A DNA stretch of 64,000 bases from Streptomyces abikoensis (GTDB taxonomy: Bacteria; Actinomycetota; Actinomycetes; Streptomycetales; Streptomycetaceae): positions 248,001 to 312,000 of the forward strand of contig NZ_BMRT01000002.1 in assembly GCF_014648775.1 (NCBI RefSeq), in the 5' to 3' direction. The position numbers and the translations under genes were made by a program. The notes below the pieces were generated by a model, which saw only the letters and a program-made list of their open reading frames with translations, did no database searches and was not told the DNA's origin. Below, in pieces: positions 1-8,368 of this stretch (positions are counted from its first letter, which is position 1; every line of letters begins with the position of its first letter).

Positions 1-801
1 GGCCTGCTGGCCGGACGCCCGGGCGCCGCGACGGCGCCGCGCCACCTCACGGGCGCGACCGGCCTGGCGTGGCGGCTCCAGCGCGGCACGCTGCTGGGCT
101 GGGCGGTCGCCTTCGCCGTCGCGGGCACCGTGTTCGGCTCCCTGATCGAGGGCGCCGCCGATCTCGTCGGCGACAACGAGGGCACGCGGGAGATCATCGA
201 GCGGATGGGCGGCCGGGAGGGCCTCGCCGACGCCCTCCTGGCCGCCCTGACGGGCCTGCTCGGCATGGTCGCCGCGCTCTACGCGGTGGGCTGCGTGCTG
301 CGGCTGCGCGCGGAGGAGACGAGCGGGCGCGCCGAGCCCGTACTGGCCGGAGCGACCGGCCGGACTCGGTGGGCGGCCGGGCACCTGGCCTTCGCCGGGC
401 TGGGCACAGCGGTCGTCCTGCTCGCCGGCGGCCTGGGCATGGGCCTGGCGTACGGCGTCTCCGCCGGGGACGTCGGGGGGCGACTGCCGCCGGTGCTCGG
501 CGCGGCGCTCGCGCAGTTGCCGGCGGCGTGGGTCCTGGCCTCCGTGGCCGTACTGCTCTTCGGGGCGCTGCCCCGGTGGGCGGTGGCGGCGTGGGGGCTC
601 GCCGGGGGATGCCTGGCCATCGGCTGGCTGGGGCCGGCGCTTCGGCTCCCGGGGTGGGTGATGGACCTTTCGCCGTTCGGGCACCTGCCGAAGCTGCCGG
701 GGGCGGGGGTTTCGGCGGGGCCGTTCGTCTGGCTGACGGGCCTTGCCGTCCTGCTCACGGCGGTGGGGGTGGCGGCGTTCCGGCGGCGGGACGTGGGGTG
801 A
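1..801 (+). CDS. ABC-2 type exporter permease, C-terminal part (partial)
   Basis: The frame is open from the first base, so the N-terminus lies outside the window; 266 residues remain. The protein is membrane-embedded: hydrophobic segments recur (around residues 34-50, 81-100, 130-150, 175-200 and 240-258 of the visible part) with short charged loops. The segment LAWRLQRGTLLGWAVAFAV followed by an amphipathic loop is typical of the large permeases annotated as exporters of polyketide antibiotics (COG3559/TnrB3-like). Such permeases work with a separate ATPase, which would lie to the left. It is convergent with the next gene and ends at two strong hairpins. Its membership of the polyene cluster is uncertain; it may be a neighbouring drug exporter. 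The fold call is fairly safe, the substrate is unknown. Confidence 0.72.
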   Translation, partial: GLLAGRPGAATAPRHLTGATGLAWRLQRGTLLGWAVAFAVAGTVFGSLIEGAADLVGDNEGTREIIERMGGREGLADALLAALTGLLGMVAALYAVGCVLRLRAEETSGRAEPVLAGATGRTRWAAGHLAFAGLGTAVVLLAGGLGMGLAYGVSAGDVGGRLPPVLGAALAQLPAAWVLASVAVLLFGALPRWAVAAWGLAGGCLAIGWLGPALRLPGWVMDLSPFGHLPKLPGAGVSAGPFVWLTGLAVLLTAVGVAAFRRRDVG

Positions 802-810
802 GGATGCCCC

Positions 811-874
811 GGGCGGGCTGATTTCAGCCCGCCCGGCGTTTGAGGACCGGGGGTCCGGGGGCGGAGCCCCCGGA
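811..874. terminator. Two hairpins between convergent genes
   Basis: An 11-bp perfect inverted repeat (811-821/824-834; the first arm reads GGGCGGGCTGA) is followed by a 9-bp one with a 3-base loop (854-862/866-874). They sit between a rightward stop at 801 and a leftward stop at 880, so they can terminate both transcripts. The sequence after the first hairpin (GGCGTTTGAGGA) resembles a terminator-like repeat common in Streptomyces genomes. Confidence 0.75.
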
Positions 875-879
875 AACGG

Positions 880-2304
880 CTACCCCTCCGCCACCAGTGG
901 CGGCTCCACCGGGGACTGCGGGTCCTGGCCGAAGAGGACCGCCTTCGCCACCGGTGGCGCGAAGAGGGACGTCACCGGGGCGGTCAGGGAGAGCACCCGG
1001 CGGAAGGCCTCGCCCACGACGGGGTCACCGGTGGCCCGCCGCTGGACGCGGGCGAGGTACCAGTCCCCGGGCCGGTCGACCGGCCGGCCCCGGGGGATGT
1101 TGCCGGTCGCGCCGGGCACGTTCTTGTCCGCGCCGGAGGAGATGTCCCACGCCTGCCGGGCCGCGTCGAGGAGGGCTCGCTGCACCCGGCCGGTCGTGGG
1201 GGTGCGGCGCGGGTCGGTGAGGGCGTCGCGGAGGGCGACGGCGCAGAGCGCGGCGACGGACATGCCCTGGCCGTAGACGGGGTTGAAGGCGCACAGGGCC
1301 TCGCCGGTGGCGAGGAAACCGGCCGGGCGGCGGCCGGGGCCGTCGTAGCGGCGGCGGACGTTGCCGGTCTTGCGGAAGCCGTGGATGGGGGTGAGGGGCT
1401 CGGCCCCCCGCAGCCAGTCGTGGAGGACCGGGTGCGGGAGCTTCGCGGCGAAGGCGAGGAAGCCGTCGTCGTCGGTGGGCGGTTCGTTGCCCCGCAGGCC
1501 GGAAAGGATCACGGACCAGCGGCCGCCGTCCAGGGGCATCAGGATCCCGCCGTAGCGCTGGGCCGGGTTGGGGATGATGTAGACGCCCCGGAAGCCGGGG
1601 TCCTCCAGACCGGCGGGGGTGCGGTAGAAGCGGGTGGCGTAGGCGAGGCCGGTCTCGAGGACCTCCTCGTGGGGCGGTTCGGCGCCCAGGGCGGCCAGCC
1701 AGGAGGGGGCGCGGGAGGAGCGGCCGGAGGCGTCGACGACGATGTCGGCCTCCAGGGTGGTGCCCGCCGTGGCGGCGGGCAGGCCCCGCTCGCGCAGACG
1801 GACGCCGCGGACGCGCGTGGCGTCGCCGAGCAGGCCGGTGACCTCGGCGCCCTCGACGGTCTCGATCCGGGATCCGGCCCCGAGGACGCGGCGGCGCACG
1901 ACCCAGTCGGTCAGGGGCCGGGAGCCGGTGAGGACGTGGGTGGTGGGGCGGGTCCGGCGGTACCAGCGGCCCACCTGCCACTGCAGGACGTCGGTGGGCA
2001 TCGCCACGCGCGGCGAGCCCTCGTCGAGCAGCTCGCCCACGATGCCGGGCAGCAGTTTCTCCAGCGCGCCCTGGCCGCTCTCCAGCATGACGTGGGTGTG
2101 CTTGTCCTGGGGGATCCCGGAGCGGTTGTCCGGGCCCTCCGGGAAGCGGTCGCGCTCGACGAGCGTCACCTTGTCGGCGTGGGCGGTGAGCACGTGTGCG
2201 GCGAGGAGGCCCGCGAGGCCGCCGCCGATGACGACGGCGTGCCGCCGGGCCCGGCCCTCGTCCTCACTCGCGCGTGGTCCGCCTTCGGCGCCCTCTGCTG
2301 TCAC
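880..2304 (-). CDS. FAD-dependent monooxygenase (squalene epoxidase/halogenase-like)
   Basis: 474 residues from a GTG start (MTAEGAEGG). The FAD fold is clear: the dinucleotide motif VVIGGGLAG at residues 24-32 with the acidic ribose-binding residue E50, and near the C-terminus the GEALCAFNPVYGQGMS loop that contacts FAD in this class. The segment QDKHTHVMLESGQ is typical of a Streptomyces group of FAD oxidoreductases related to aromatic hydroxylases. The frame runs open upstream to about 2907, but that part is arginine-rich antisense of the next gene, so I placed the start just before the Rossmann motif. The candicidin cluster has an FAD monooxygenase (fscO). This could be its counterpart, but three genes of unrelated type separate it from the regulators, so cluster membership is open. 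Confidence 0.75.
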   Translation of the reverse strand: MTAEGAEGGPRASEDEGRARRHAVVIGGGLAGLLAAHVLTAHADKVTLVERDRFPEGPDNRSGIPQDKHTHVMLESGQGALEKLLPGIVGELLDEGSPRVAMPTDVLQWQVGRWYRRTRPTTHVLTGSRPLTDWVVRRRVLGAGSRIETVEGAEVTGLLGDATRVRGVRLRERGLPAATAGTTLEADIVVDASGRSSRAPSWLAALGAEPPHEEVLETGLAYATRFYRTPAGLEDPGFRGVYIIPNPAQRYGGILMPLDGGRWSVILSGLRGNEPPTDDDGFLAFAAKLPHPVLHDWLRGAEPLTPIHGFRKTGNVRRRYDGPGRRPAGFLATGEALCAFNPVYGQGMSVAALCAVALRDALTDPRRTPTTGRVQRALLDAARQAWDISSGADKNVPGATGNIPRGRPVDRPGDWYLARVQRRATGDPVVGEAFRRVLSLTAPVTSLFAPPVAKAVLFGQDPQSPVEPPLVAEG

Positions 2305-2469
2305 GTCGACACCCCATTCGTTCCGTCGTCCGAACCGGAAAATGCTGCGATCACCGTACCGGCAGGGCGCGTTGGGCGTGACCGGGGGCGTTCGGCCGCA
2401 CCCCAGTGACTTGAGGGGCTTTGGTTCGTTTTCGTGGTGTACGTCGTTCCGGTACCGAGAGAGGCTCTC

Positions 2470-2910
2470 ATGCGTCTGCGTCACACCGTCACCCCGCTGC
2501 TGGCCGCCCTGTCGTTCGCCGTGGTCGCACCGGCGGAGGCGTCGGCGGCGCCCCCGAGCGCCGAGCAGCTGCCCGAGTCGTTGTCGTTCCAGGCGGCGGC
2601 CGACCTCCCGAATCCGGGGGCGCTCGTCAAGAAGGAACAGGCCGCGGCCATGGACCGGATGCGGGAGGACGCACCCCAGTCCGCCCCGCAGTCCGCACCT
2701 CAGGCGGCACCTCAGTCCGGTCCGCAGGCGGCACCTCAGTCCGCGCCCCAGGCGGCGCCCCCGGCGGCTCCGGCCCCGTCCGTGCCGGTGAGCAACGCGG
2801 GCAACTCGCTCGGCGGCCCGCTTCAGCCGCTCGTGGGGCCGCTCCAGCACCAGTTGACGCACCTGCCGGTGATCGGTCAGCTCCTCGCGGGGCCCGGCGG
2901 AGGGCACTGA
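2470..2910 (+). CDS. Small secreted protein with Gln-Ser-Ala-Pro repeats
   Basis: 146 residues. The N-terminus (MRLRHTVTPLLAALSFAVVA) has a basic start and a hydrophobic core followed by EASA-AP, a good signal peptidase I site near residue 26. The mature part has a short charged stretch, then repeats of QSAPQ/QAAPQ at about residues 74-100, a proline-rich linker, and a C-terminus rich in Gly, Leu and Pro. A purine-rich ribosome site (AGAGAGG) precedes ATG. The protein is probably extracellular or wall-associated. No catalytic motif is visible and I do not recognise a function. It is divergent from the FAD monooxygenase, and its last 34 bases overlap the end of the convergent VTC-domain gene. 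Confidence 0.65.
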   Translation: MRLRHTVTPLLAALSFAVVAPAEASAAPPSAEQLPESLSFQAAADLPNPGALVKKEQAAAMDRMREDAPQSAPQSAPQAAPQSGPQAAPQSAPQAAPPAAPAPSVPVSNAGNSLGGPLQPLVGPLQHQLTHLPVIGQLLAGPGGGH

Positions 2911-3719
2911 GCCCCGAAGGCGTGCCGGGCCGCGCGGCGCCAGCGGTTGCCGGGGAGGCCCGGCCGTAGGGCCGCGTACGCCCCGCAGTACTTGGTGAAG
3001 ACCGCCGGGCGTACGCCGCTGTCGTGCAACAGCCGGTCCGCCTCCGTCAGATGTCCGGCCGTCTTGGTCTCCACCAGGACGAGCCCGGGCGCGCAGCGCA
3101 CGCTCCGCCCCGCCCGCAGGTCGTCGCAGACCAGTCCGACGTCGCAGGTGACGCGCTCGCCGTCGGCCACGAAAGTGGTGCGGACGTAGTCCGTGGTGAG
3201 GGACGGCCGCAGCACCGGGGGCGAGTCGATTCCGTAGGCGTCGCGCAGGGTGTCCGCGAGGAAGGCCCGGAAGGGCGGGTCGAGCGGGGTGTCCTCGCCG
3301 GTGAGGGGGCGGCGGTGTTTGACGGTGTCGCCGCGCCCGCCCTTGAGCTTGATCTCGAACTGCCGCTCACCGCTGTCCTGGTAGACGCGTTCGCGGATCT
3401 TGAAACGGAGGCGGCGACCCTGCCGGTGGTCGTGGAAGGAGCGGAGCTCCGGGGTGTCGTAGTACACCGAGTGGTACCGGAAGGCCCGCCGCCCGTCGAT
3501 GGTGAGGGCGCGGAAGGGGCCGCCGGGGCGGCGGGGGTCGGTAAGCCGTCGCGCCACCGCCAGGAAGACGTCGGCGGGAACGAGGTAGCTGCGGTCGAAG
3601 CGGGCCATGAGCTCCGCCCGCGCGTTGACCTCGGCCAGGGAGATCGGCGCGGCGGCGCCGGCCGCCTCGCCGACGGCGCGGACGGCCGCGGGGAGCGGTG
3701 GTGCCGGTGTGGTGGTCAT
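2877..3719 (-). CDS. VTC-domain polyphosphate polymerase-like protein
   Basis: 280 residues from ATG (MTTTPAPP). The triphosphate-tunnel pattern of VTC domains is visible: FDRSYLVP near residue 44, YHSVYYDTPELRSFHDHR, then alternating basic/acidic strands (RLRFKIRERVY, RQFEIKLKGG), CDVGLVCDD and LVLVETKT. The basic residues line the tunnel and the acidic ones bind metal in the family, whose members make polyphosphate or bind triphosphate groups. The ATG overlaps the stop of the upstream DUF4956 gene (ATGA), so the two are translationally coupled. This pairing is common in bacteria and suggests a membrane-linked polyphosphate function. It has no evident role in polyene synthesis. The activity is inferred from fold only. 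Confidence 0.8.
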   Translation of the reverse strand: MTTTPAPPLPAAVRAVGEAAGAAAPISLAEVNARAELMARFDRSYLVPADVFLAVARRLTDPRRPGGPFRALTIDGRRAFRYHSVYYDTPELRSFHDHRQGRRLRFKIRERVYQDSGERQFEIKLKGGRGDTVKHRRPLTGEDTPLDPPFRAFLADTLRDAYGIDSPPVLRPSLTTDYVRTTFVADGERVTCDVGLVCDDLRAGRSVRCAPGLVLVETKTAGHLTEADRLLHDSGVRPAVFTKYCGAYAALRPGLPGNRWRRAARHAFGAQCPPPGPARS

Positions 3720-4345
3720 ACGGTCTCCCACGCGGGCGCGGCACGGTGCGCGGTGCGGGACGGTCCGGCCTGCCGGGCGGCGTCCGGGGCGGGTTCGCGG
3801 TAGCGGACGTCGACGACCATCAGGTCGCGGACGTAGTCCACTTCCATGACCGTCCAGTGGAAGGGTTCGCCGAGTCTGCGGGCCAGGTCGGCGCGGAGGG
3901 CGGCGGGGTCGGCGTGGACGGTGTCGAGGGTGACGACCGTACGGCGGGAGCGGGCGAACAGCCGGGGGTGGTCCGCGGCGTAGACGACGAGGAGCAGGAC
4001 CGCGCTCAGGCCGGCCGCCGCGGTGAACGGGAGGTGCGGCAGCCCGCAGAGCAGGCCGAGGACCAGCGTGGTGAAGTAGTAGGCGACTTCCTCGTGCTGG
4101 ACGGCGTCGGAGCGGAGCCTGATGATCGAGAGCACGCCGAAGAGGCCGAAGCCGAGCGCCGCCCCGCCGTTGCCGCCCACCCGGGCGAGGGCGGCGACGA
4201 CGGTGAACAGGGCGACGTTCAGGGCGAGATAGGCCGGTACGAGGTCGCGGCGGCGGTGGCGGGGGTAGTAGATCGCGAACGTCAGCAGGCATATGGCGGC
4301 GAGGTCGAGCCCGAGGTGGGCGACGAGGTGCCGTGACGAGTCCAT
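3716..4345 (-). CDS. DUF4956 membrane protein
   Basis: 209 residues. The N-terminal two thirds hold about four membrane spans (around residues 11-30, 35-54, 63-79 and 86-125) including the conserved ALGFGLFGVLSIIRLRS segment, which marks the DUF4956 family. A soluble C-terminal domain of about 75 residues follows. A good ribosome site (AGGAGAG) lies seven bases before ATG. It is the first gene of a two-gene operon with the VTC-domain protein, and family members usually occur beside VTC or CotH-like genes. The exact biochemical role is unknown. A perfect half-site for a PAS-LuxR regulator lies about 40 bases upstream, which may be chance. Confidence 0.78.
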   Translation of the reverse strand: MDSSRHLVAHLGLDLAAICLLTFAIYYPRHRRRDLVPAYLALNVALFTVVAALARVGGNGGAALGFGLFGVLSIIRLRSDAVQHEEVAYYFTTLVLGLLCGLPHLPFTAAAGLSAVLLLVVYAADHPRLFARSRRTVVTLDTVHADPAALRADLARRLGEPFHWTVMEVDYVRDLMVVDVRYREPAPDAARQAGPSRTAHRAAPAWETV

Positions 4346-4387
4346 GGGGTCGGCTCTCCTGGGATGACGGGAGGAAGAGCTCAGACC

Positions 4388-4403
4388 CTAGGGAAACGGA
4401 TGG
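4388..4403. promoter_or_regulatory. Half-match to the PAS-LuxR (PimM-type) operator
   Basis: CTAGGGAAACGGATGG matches the left nine positions of the published PimM-type consensus CTVGGGAWWTCCCBAG (recalled) exactly, but the right half only weakly (11 of 16 overall). It lies between the PAS-LuxR gene end and the DUF4956 start. Weak evidence. Confidence 0.25.
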
Positions 4404-4519
4404 TGAACACGCACCGGCTTCCGGGTGAACCATGCGCTTCCTTGACGGAAGCGGACGGCAAGTGTCCGGAACGGCACCGCTCCTGTCCCGTCAGGCACTC
4501 TTGCCGCCGCGCCGCAAGG

Positions 4520-5230
4520 TCACTTGACGAAGTCCTCCACCACCTTGGGCGGCCAGGTGCCGACCTTGAGCACACCCATGGAGTAGGCGCGCGAGACCAG
4601 CGCGGCGCGGTTGGGCACCTTCAGCTTCCGCAGCAGACAGGTCACGTGGTACTCGACGCCCTGCCGGCTGAGGTAGAGGCGGGACGCCAGCGGGATGGTG
4701 GACACGCCGGCGGCTATGCCCTCCAGGATGCGCGCGTCCATCTCGGACAGGATCTTCTTGCGGCCCGCCACCACCCGGGCGCCCTCGGCGCCCCGGGTCG
4801 CGGGCATCATCACCAGGATCGCGGTGGTGTCGGGGAGCCCGCCGCGCACGGAGACCGCCGTCAGGGGCACCGTGAAGGCGGACTCGTCCGCGCCCACGGC
4901 TATGACGGGGGTGACGAAGCGCTGGTGCTTGCCCTCGATCAGGTGCGAGAACTGCCGCATCAGCGGCTGCCGGACGCTGGGGTGGACCACGTCGCGGAAG
5001 CTTCTGCCGCACAGCTCCTCCGAGGAGCCGTCGAACTGCCGGAAGAACTCCTGGTTCGCCTGCTGGATGGTCAGGGACGTGTCGAGGCTCGCCATGCACA
5101 ACCCCGACTGGTCCGACTGCGTACGGGCGTCCGGGTACCCCGCCTGGCCCTCCGGGCCGTCCTGGGAGGTGACCCGAGCCGAATCGACCGAAGCGAGAAC
5201 AGAATTCAACAAGAGATGGAACCCTTTCAT
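4520..5230 (-). CDS. fscRI: PAS-LuxR transcriptional activator (PimM/FscRI type)
   Basis: 236 residues from the first ATG. A PAS fold occupies about residues 40-150 (SGLCMASLDTSLTIQQAN, then FRQFDGSSEELCGRSFRDVV). A LuxR-type helix-turn-helix follows (RILEGIAAGVSTIPLASRLY and GVEYHVTCLLRKLKVPNRAAL). This is the architecture of PimM, AmphRIV, NysRIV and FscRI, master activators of polyene clusters that bind a CTVGGGAWWTCCCBAG palindrome. An internal ATG at 5095 would give 191 residues, close to annotated PimM. I prefer the longer form because the shorter one cuts off the first PAS strand, although the ribosome site is weak in both cases. The gene stands alone behind its own candidate promoter and is separated from the LAL operon by a strong hairpin. 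Confidence 0.88.
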   Translation of the reverse strand: MKGFHLLLNSVLASVDSARVTSQDGPEGQAGYPDARTQSDQSGLCMASLDTSLTIQQANQEFFRQFDGSSEELCGRSFRDVVHPSVRQPLMRQFSHLIEGKHQRFVTPVIAVGADESAFTVPLTAVSVRGGLPDTTAILVMMPATRGAEGARVVAGRKKILSEMDARILEGIAAGVSTIPLASRLYLSRQGVEYHVTCLLRKLKVPNRAALVSRAYSMGVLKVGTWPPKVVEDFVK

Positions 5231-5330
5231 GGCACTTCACACATGCGGAATCGCTATGCAATCGCGCTGTAACGCGGAATCCAGACCCTCGTCCCGAGGC
5301 CCGGCAGCCGAACTGGGCGAACTGATTGAA

Positions 5331-5359
5331 AGACTAGATAGCCGCCGGTCGACGGTCAA
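5331..5359 (-). promoter_or_regulatory. Candidate sigma-70-like promoter of the PAS-LuxR gene
   Basis: On the leftward strand, TTGACC (5354-5359) and TAGTCT (5331-5336) are 17 bases apart, as in vegetative promoters. Transcription would begin about 90 bases before the ATG at 5230. Confidence 0.45.
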
Positions 5360-5450
5360 CGACCGCCCTGCCGCTCGGCCTAAACCTGCGGTCGGTCGCG
5401 AGCGAGGTACGGTCCGCCCTTCGGCCTTCGGTACCCGCGTCCACCTGCGC

Positions 5451-5484
5451 GTACGGCGCGCCCGGACATCCGGGCGCGCCGTAC
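5451..5484. terminator. Strong hairpin after the LAL regulator operon
   Basis: A perfect 16-bp inverted repeat (5451-5466/5469-5484, first arm GTACGGCGCGCCCGGA) starts 46 bases after the stop of the last LAL gene. It should end that leftward transcript and insulate the PAS-LuxR gene. There is no clear T-run, as is usual in actinomycetes. The rest of 5231-5529 holds only the candidate promoter. Confidence 0.65.
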
Positions 5485-5529
5485 CGACGGTTTATTGGAA
5501 GCCGCGCGCAACACGCGCGGACAAAGGAT

Positions 5530-8364
5530 TCAGCCGGTCATCCCCAATGCCGGTCCGCATTGCTCGGCCGCCAACTCGGCGCGGCCCTTGATCCCCAATT
5601 TTCGATAGGAATTCGTAAGGTGTTTCTCGACCGCCCGGGGACTTACCCCGAGTTCCCGGGCGATGCTCTGGTTGGTGAGGCCACGGCCGACGAGCGCGGC
5701 CACCCGGCGTTCGGCCGGGGTGAGGACCGCCGCGGGCACCCCCGGGGCGCCGAACTCCTCGCGCCCGGCCCGTCTCACCAGCCGGGGCACGCCACAGGCC
5801 ACGGCGAGCTCCCCGGCCTCCCGCAGCGCGGCCTCCGCCCGGGGGCCGCCGCCGAGCCGTCTGCCCAACTCCTGGAGGGCACGGGCGAGTTCCAGCCGGT
5901 TGGCCGAACCCCTGAGCACGGTGACCGCCTCGGTCAGCAGGGCCTCGCCCCGACCGCCCCCGTACAGCCGGCCCTTCAGCCGCAGGGCGCGGCCGAGCAC
6001 GGCGGGCGCGCCCCACCGCTCGGCCCGCGCGTGCTCCTCGTCGGCGAGGGCGCGCGCCGCGCCCGAGTCGCCGAGCCGGTGGTGGAGGCTGACGGCCCAG
6101 GGCCGCCAGGGGAACAGCGCCGAGCTGTGCCAGCCCGACGCCGCCAGTTGCCGGCCGCAGGACAGGACGGTCTCCAGGGCATCCGCCCAATCGCCGCGCC
6201 CCGCCTCCAGAGATGCCTCCAGGAGTCTGAGCATGGACGTGGTGACCAGCCCCGGCGCCCGGCACCGGCCGCCCAGGGCCAGTACGCGCTCGCTGAACGC
6301 CGGGTCGCGCACCTCCAGCGCCACGGCGGCGAGCACCACGGCGAACGCCGCGCTCCCCTCGCCGTCCGGCTCCCCCGGCCGGTGGACGACGACGCGCTCG
6401 GCGTGCTCGCGCGCCTGCGTCAGCCGCCCCTGGGCCAGGAGCGTCAGCGCCCGCTCCGCGTGGTCGACGGCGCACGCCGCCGGGCCCTCCCCACGGGAAG
6501 GGAAGCCGTCCCCGCGAGCGGGGGAAGGGGCTCTCAGCCGGTGCCCGGCGGACAGCCAGGAGGAGACGGCGTCCACCGAGTCGGCCCCGCACAGCGCGAG
6601 CACCACCAGGGGCAGCGCCGAGTGGGTGCGGTCGGGGGCGGCCGGCTCGTGCTCCAGGATCCGGTGGCCAAGCCGGGCCGCCTCGGCCGCCGTCAGGGCG
6701 CCGGAGACCGCCGCCGCGTAGAGCAGGACGGCCGCGAGCTCCCGCTCGCCCGCCGAGCGCAGCGCGGGCTCCTCCCCCATGCGCCGCAGCCGCAGCACCG
6801 ACGCGCCGAGCTCGGCGGGGTCCTCGCGGCCCGCGTGGCGCAGCCGCGCCTCCAGGCGCAGGGCCGCCTCGCGGGCCGTGCCCTTCAGCAGCGCGGCGGG
6901 GCCCAGTTCCCCGGCCGTCCGGCGGAGCAGGGCGATGGTGGGTGCGGGCAGCGCGCCGAGGAAGGCGGGCGGTATCCGCAGGGCGGCCAGTGCCCGTTCG
7001 GTGGGGTCGGACAGCAGGGAGACTGCCTGGGTGACGTGGCGTTCGCAGGCGGCGGCGTCGGTGTCGCGGACGGCCGCGGCGAGGTCGGCCAGCAACCGGG
7101 CGCGGTCCGGGCCGGGTTCGGGGCTGTCCTGGAGCGCCCTGCGCAGGGCGCGGGCGGCCGTCTCGGGGTCGCCGGCGCGCAGCGCGGTCTCGGCGGCCTC
7201 GCGGAGGATCGCGGCGGCCCAGGGCCGGGGGGCGGTGGCGGACTCCACGAGCCGCTCGGCGATCAGGGCGGCGGGGGCGCCGTGCCGGTGGAGGAGGTCC
7301 ACCGCGGCCTCGTGCCGGGCGCGGCGCTCGTCCGGGGTGGTGGAGGCCGCCACCGCGTCCTGGACCGCGCGGTGGGCGAAGCGCGGCTCGCCGGGCCCGG
7401 TGAGCAGGCCGAGCCGGCGGAGGTCGGCCAGCGCGCCGTCGGCCTCCCAGGGGTCCAGGCCGGCCAGTTCGGCGGCGAGGTGGGGCTCGGCGTGCCCGCC
7501 GAGGGCGGCCAGGGCCTCGGCGAGGTGCCGTACGGGGCGGGACTGCGCGCGTAGACAGTCGGCGAGCCGTTCCGTCAGCTGCGGGGGCCGCAGCGTGTAC
7601 GCCCGGTCGGCGTGGGCGGCCGTCGGCTCGTCGCCGTCGGCGGCCATCCGGTCCAGGAGGCAGGTCAGGAGGAGGGGGTTGCCACCGGTGGCGTCGTGGC
7701 AGGCGGCCGTGAACTCCTCGTCGCCCGGGGTGCCGAAGCGCTCGCGGACCAGCGTCCGGGTGGCGTCCGGTGTCAGGGCGGCGGGGCGCAGTACGCGCGG
7801 GCCCGCGTCCAGCAGGTCGAGGACGGCGGGGCGGCGGCCGCCCGGGTCGCCGTCGCGCAGGGTGCCCACGACGGCCGCGCGGAGGCCGTGCGGACGGGCG
7901 GCCAGGTGGGCGAGCCAGCGCAGCGACGGGGTGTCGGCCCACTGGAGGTCGTCCACGAGGATCAGCAGCGGGGCCTCCGCACTGATATCGGCGAGCAGCG
8001 AGCGCAGTCCTTCGAGGACCGCCCACTCCTCGGCGGCGTCACCGGGCCCCTCCCCGGCCCGGTCGGTGGCGGTGAGGCGGGGGTCGTCCTGCCATCGCTC
8101 GGTCTCCTCGCGGGGCGCCCGGGACCGGAGGCTGTCGAACAGCTGGTGTGCCACTCCGAAGGCGAAGTCCGTTTCCATGGGGGCGGCGTGGGCGCGCAGG
8201 ACGCGTACGCCCTCCCCGCCGGCCGGGCCGGGCAGCGCGCGCAGCAGCGCGGACCGGCCCGTCCCCACCGGGCCGGTCAGCAGCAGGGATGACGCCCTTC
8301 CTCCGGCGGCGGCGCGCAGGGCGTCACCGGCCGCGGTGAACTCGGTGCCTCGTTCGAGCAGCAT
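5530..8364 (-). CDS. fscRII: LAL-family (large ATP-binding LuxR) regulator, FscRII type
   Basis: 944 residues from ATG four bases after the stop of the preceding regulator. The N-terminal STAND-type ATPase has a P-loop at residues 31-38 (GPVGTGRS, with Arg replacing the usual Lys) and a Walker B-like LILVDDLQWAD. A long helical TPR-like middle region follows. The last 65 residues are a LuxR helix-turn-helix (LTPAERRVAALVGRG, SIARELGVSPRAVEKHL). LAL regulators in polyene clusters are positive, pathway-specific activators. It is the third gene of a leftward RIV-RIII-RII operon that ends at the hairpin near 5451. The Lys-to-Arg change may weaken ATP binding. No TTA codon was seen. Family assignment is firm; the RII label follows gene order. 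Confidence 0.88.
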   Translation of the reverse strand: MLLERGTEFTAAGDALRAAAGGRASSLLLTGPVGTGRSALLRALPGPAGGEGVRVLRAHAAPMETDFAFGVAHQLFDSLRSRAPREETERWQDDPRLTATDRAGEGPGDAAEEWAVLEGLRSLLADISAEAPLLILVDDLQWADTPSLRWLAHLAARPHGLRAAVVGTLRDGDPGGRRPAVLDLLDAGPRVLRPAALTPDATRTLVRERFGTPGDEEFTAACHDATGGNPLLLTCLLDRMAADGDEPTAAHADRAYTLRPPQLTERLADCLRAQSRPVRHLAEALAALGGHAEPHLAAELAGLDPWEADGALADLRRLGLLTGPGEPRFAHRAVQDAVAASTTPDERRARHEAAVDLLHRHGAPAALIAERLVESATAPRPWAAAILREAAETALRAGDPETAARALRRALQDSPEPGPDRARLLADLAAAVRDTDAAACERHVTQAVSLLSDPTERALAALRIPPAFLGALPAPTIALLRRTAGELGPAALLKGTAREAALRLEARLRHAGREDPAELGASVLRLRRMGEEPALRSAGERELAAVLLYAAAVSGALTAAEAARLGHRILEHEPAAPDRTHSALPLVVLALCGADSVDAVSSWLSAGHRLRAPSPARGDGFPSRGEGPAACAVDHAERALTLLAQGRLTQAREHAERVVVHRPGEPDGEGSAAFAVVLAAVALEVRDPAFSERVLALGGRCRAPGLVTTSMLRLLEASLEAGRGDWADALETVLSCGRQLAASGWHSSALFPWRPWAVSLHHRLGDSGAARALADEEHARAERWGAPAVLGRALRLKGRLYGGGRGEALLTEAVTVLRGSANRLELARALQELGRRLGGGPRAEAALREAGELAVACGVPRLVRRAGREEFGAPGVPAAVLTPAERRVAALVGRGLTNQSIARELGVSPRAVEKHLTNSYRKLGIKGRAELAAEQCGPALGMTG

Positions 8365-8368
8365 GTGG

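Noticed and set aside
2305-2907. N-terminal extension of the FAD monooxygenase frame
   Set aside because: Arg/Gly-rich translation antisense to the secreted protein gene, with no family similarity. The Rossmann motif lies just after the GTG at 2304.
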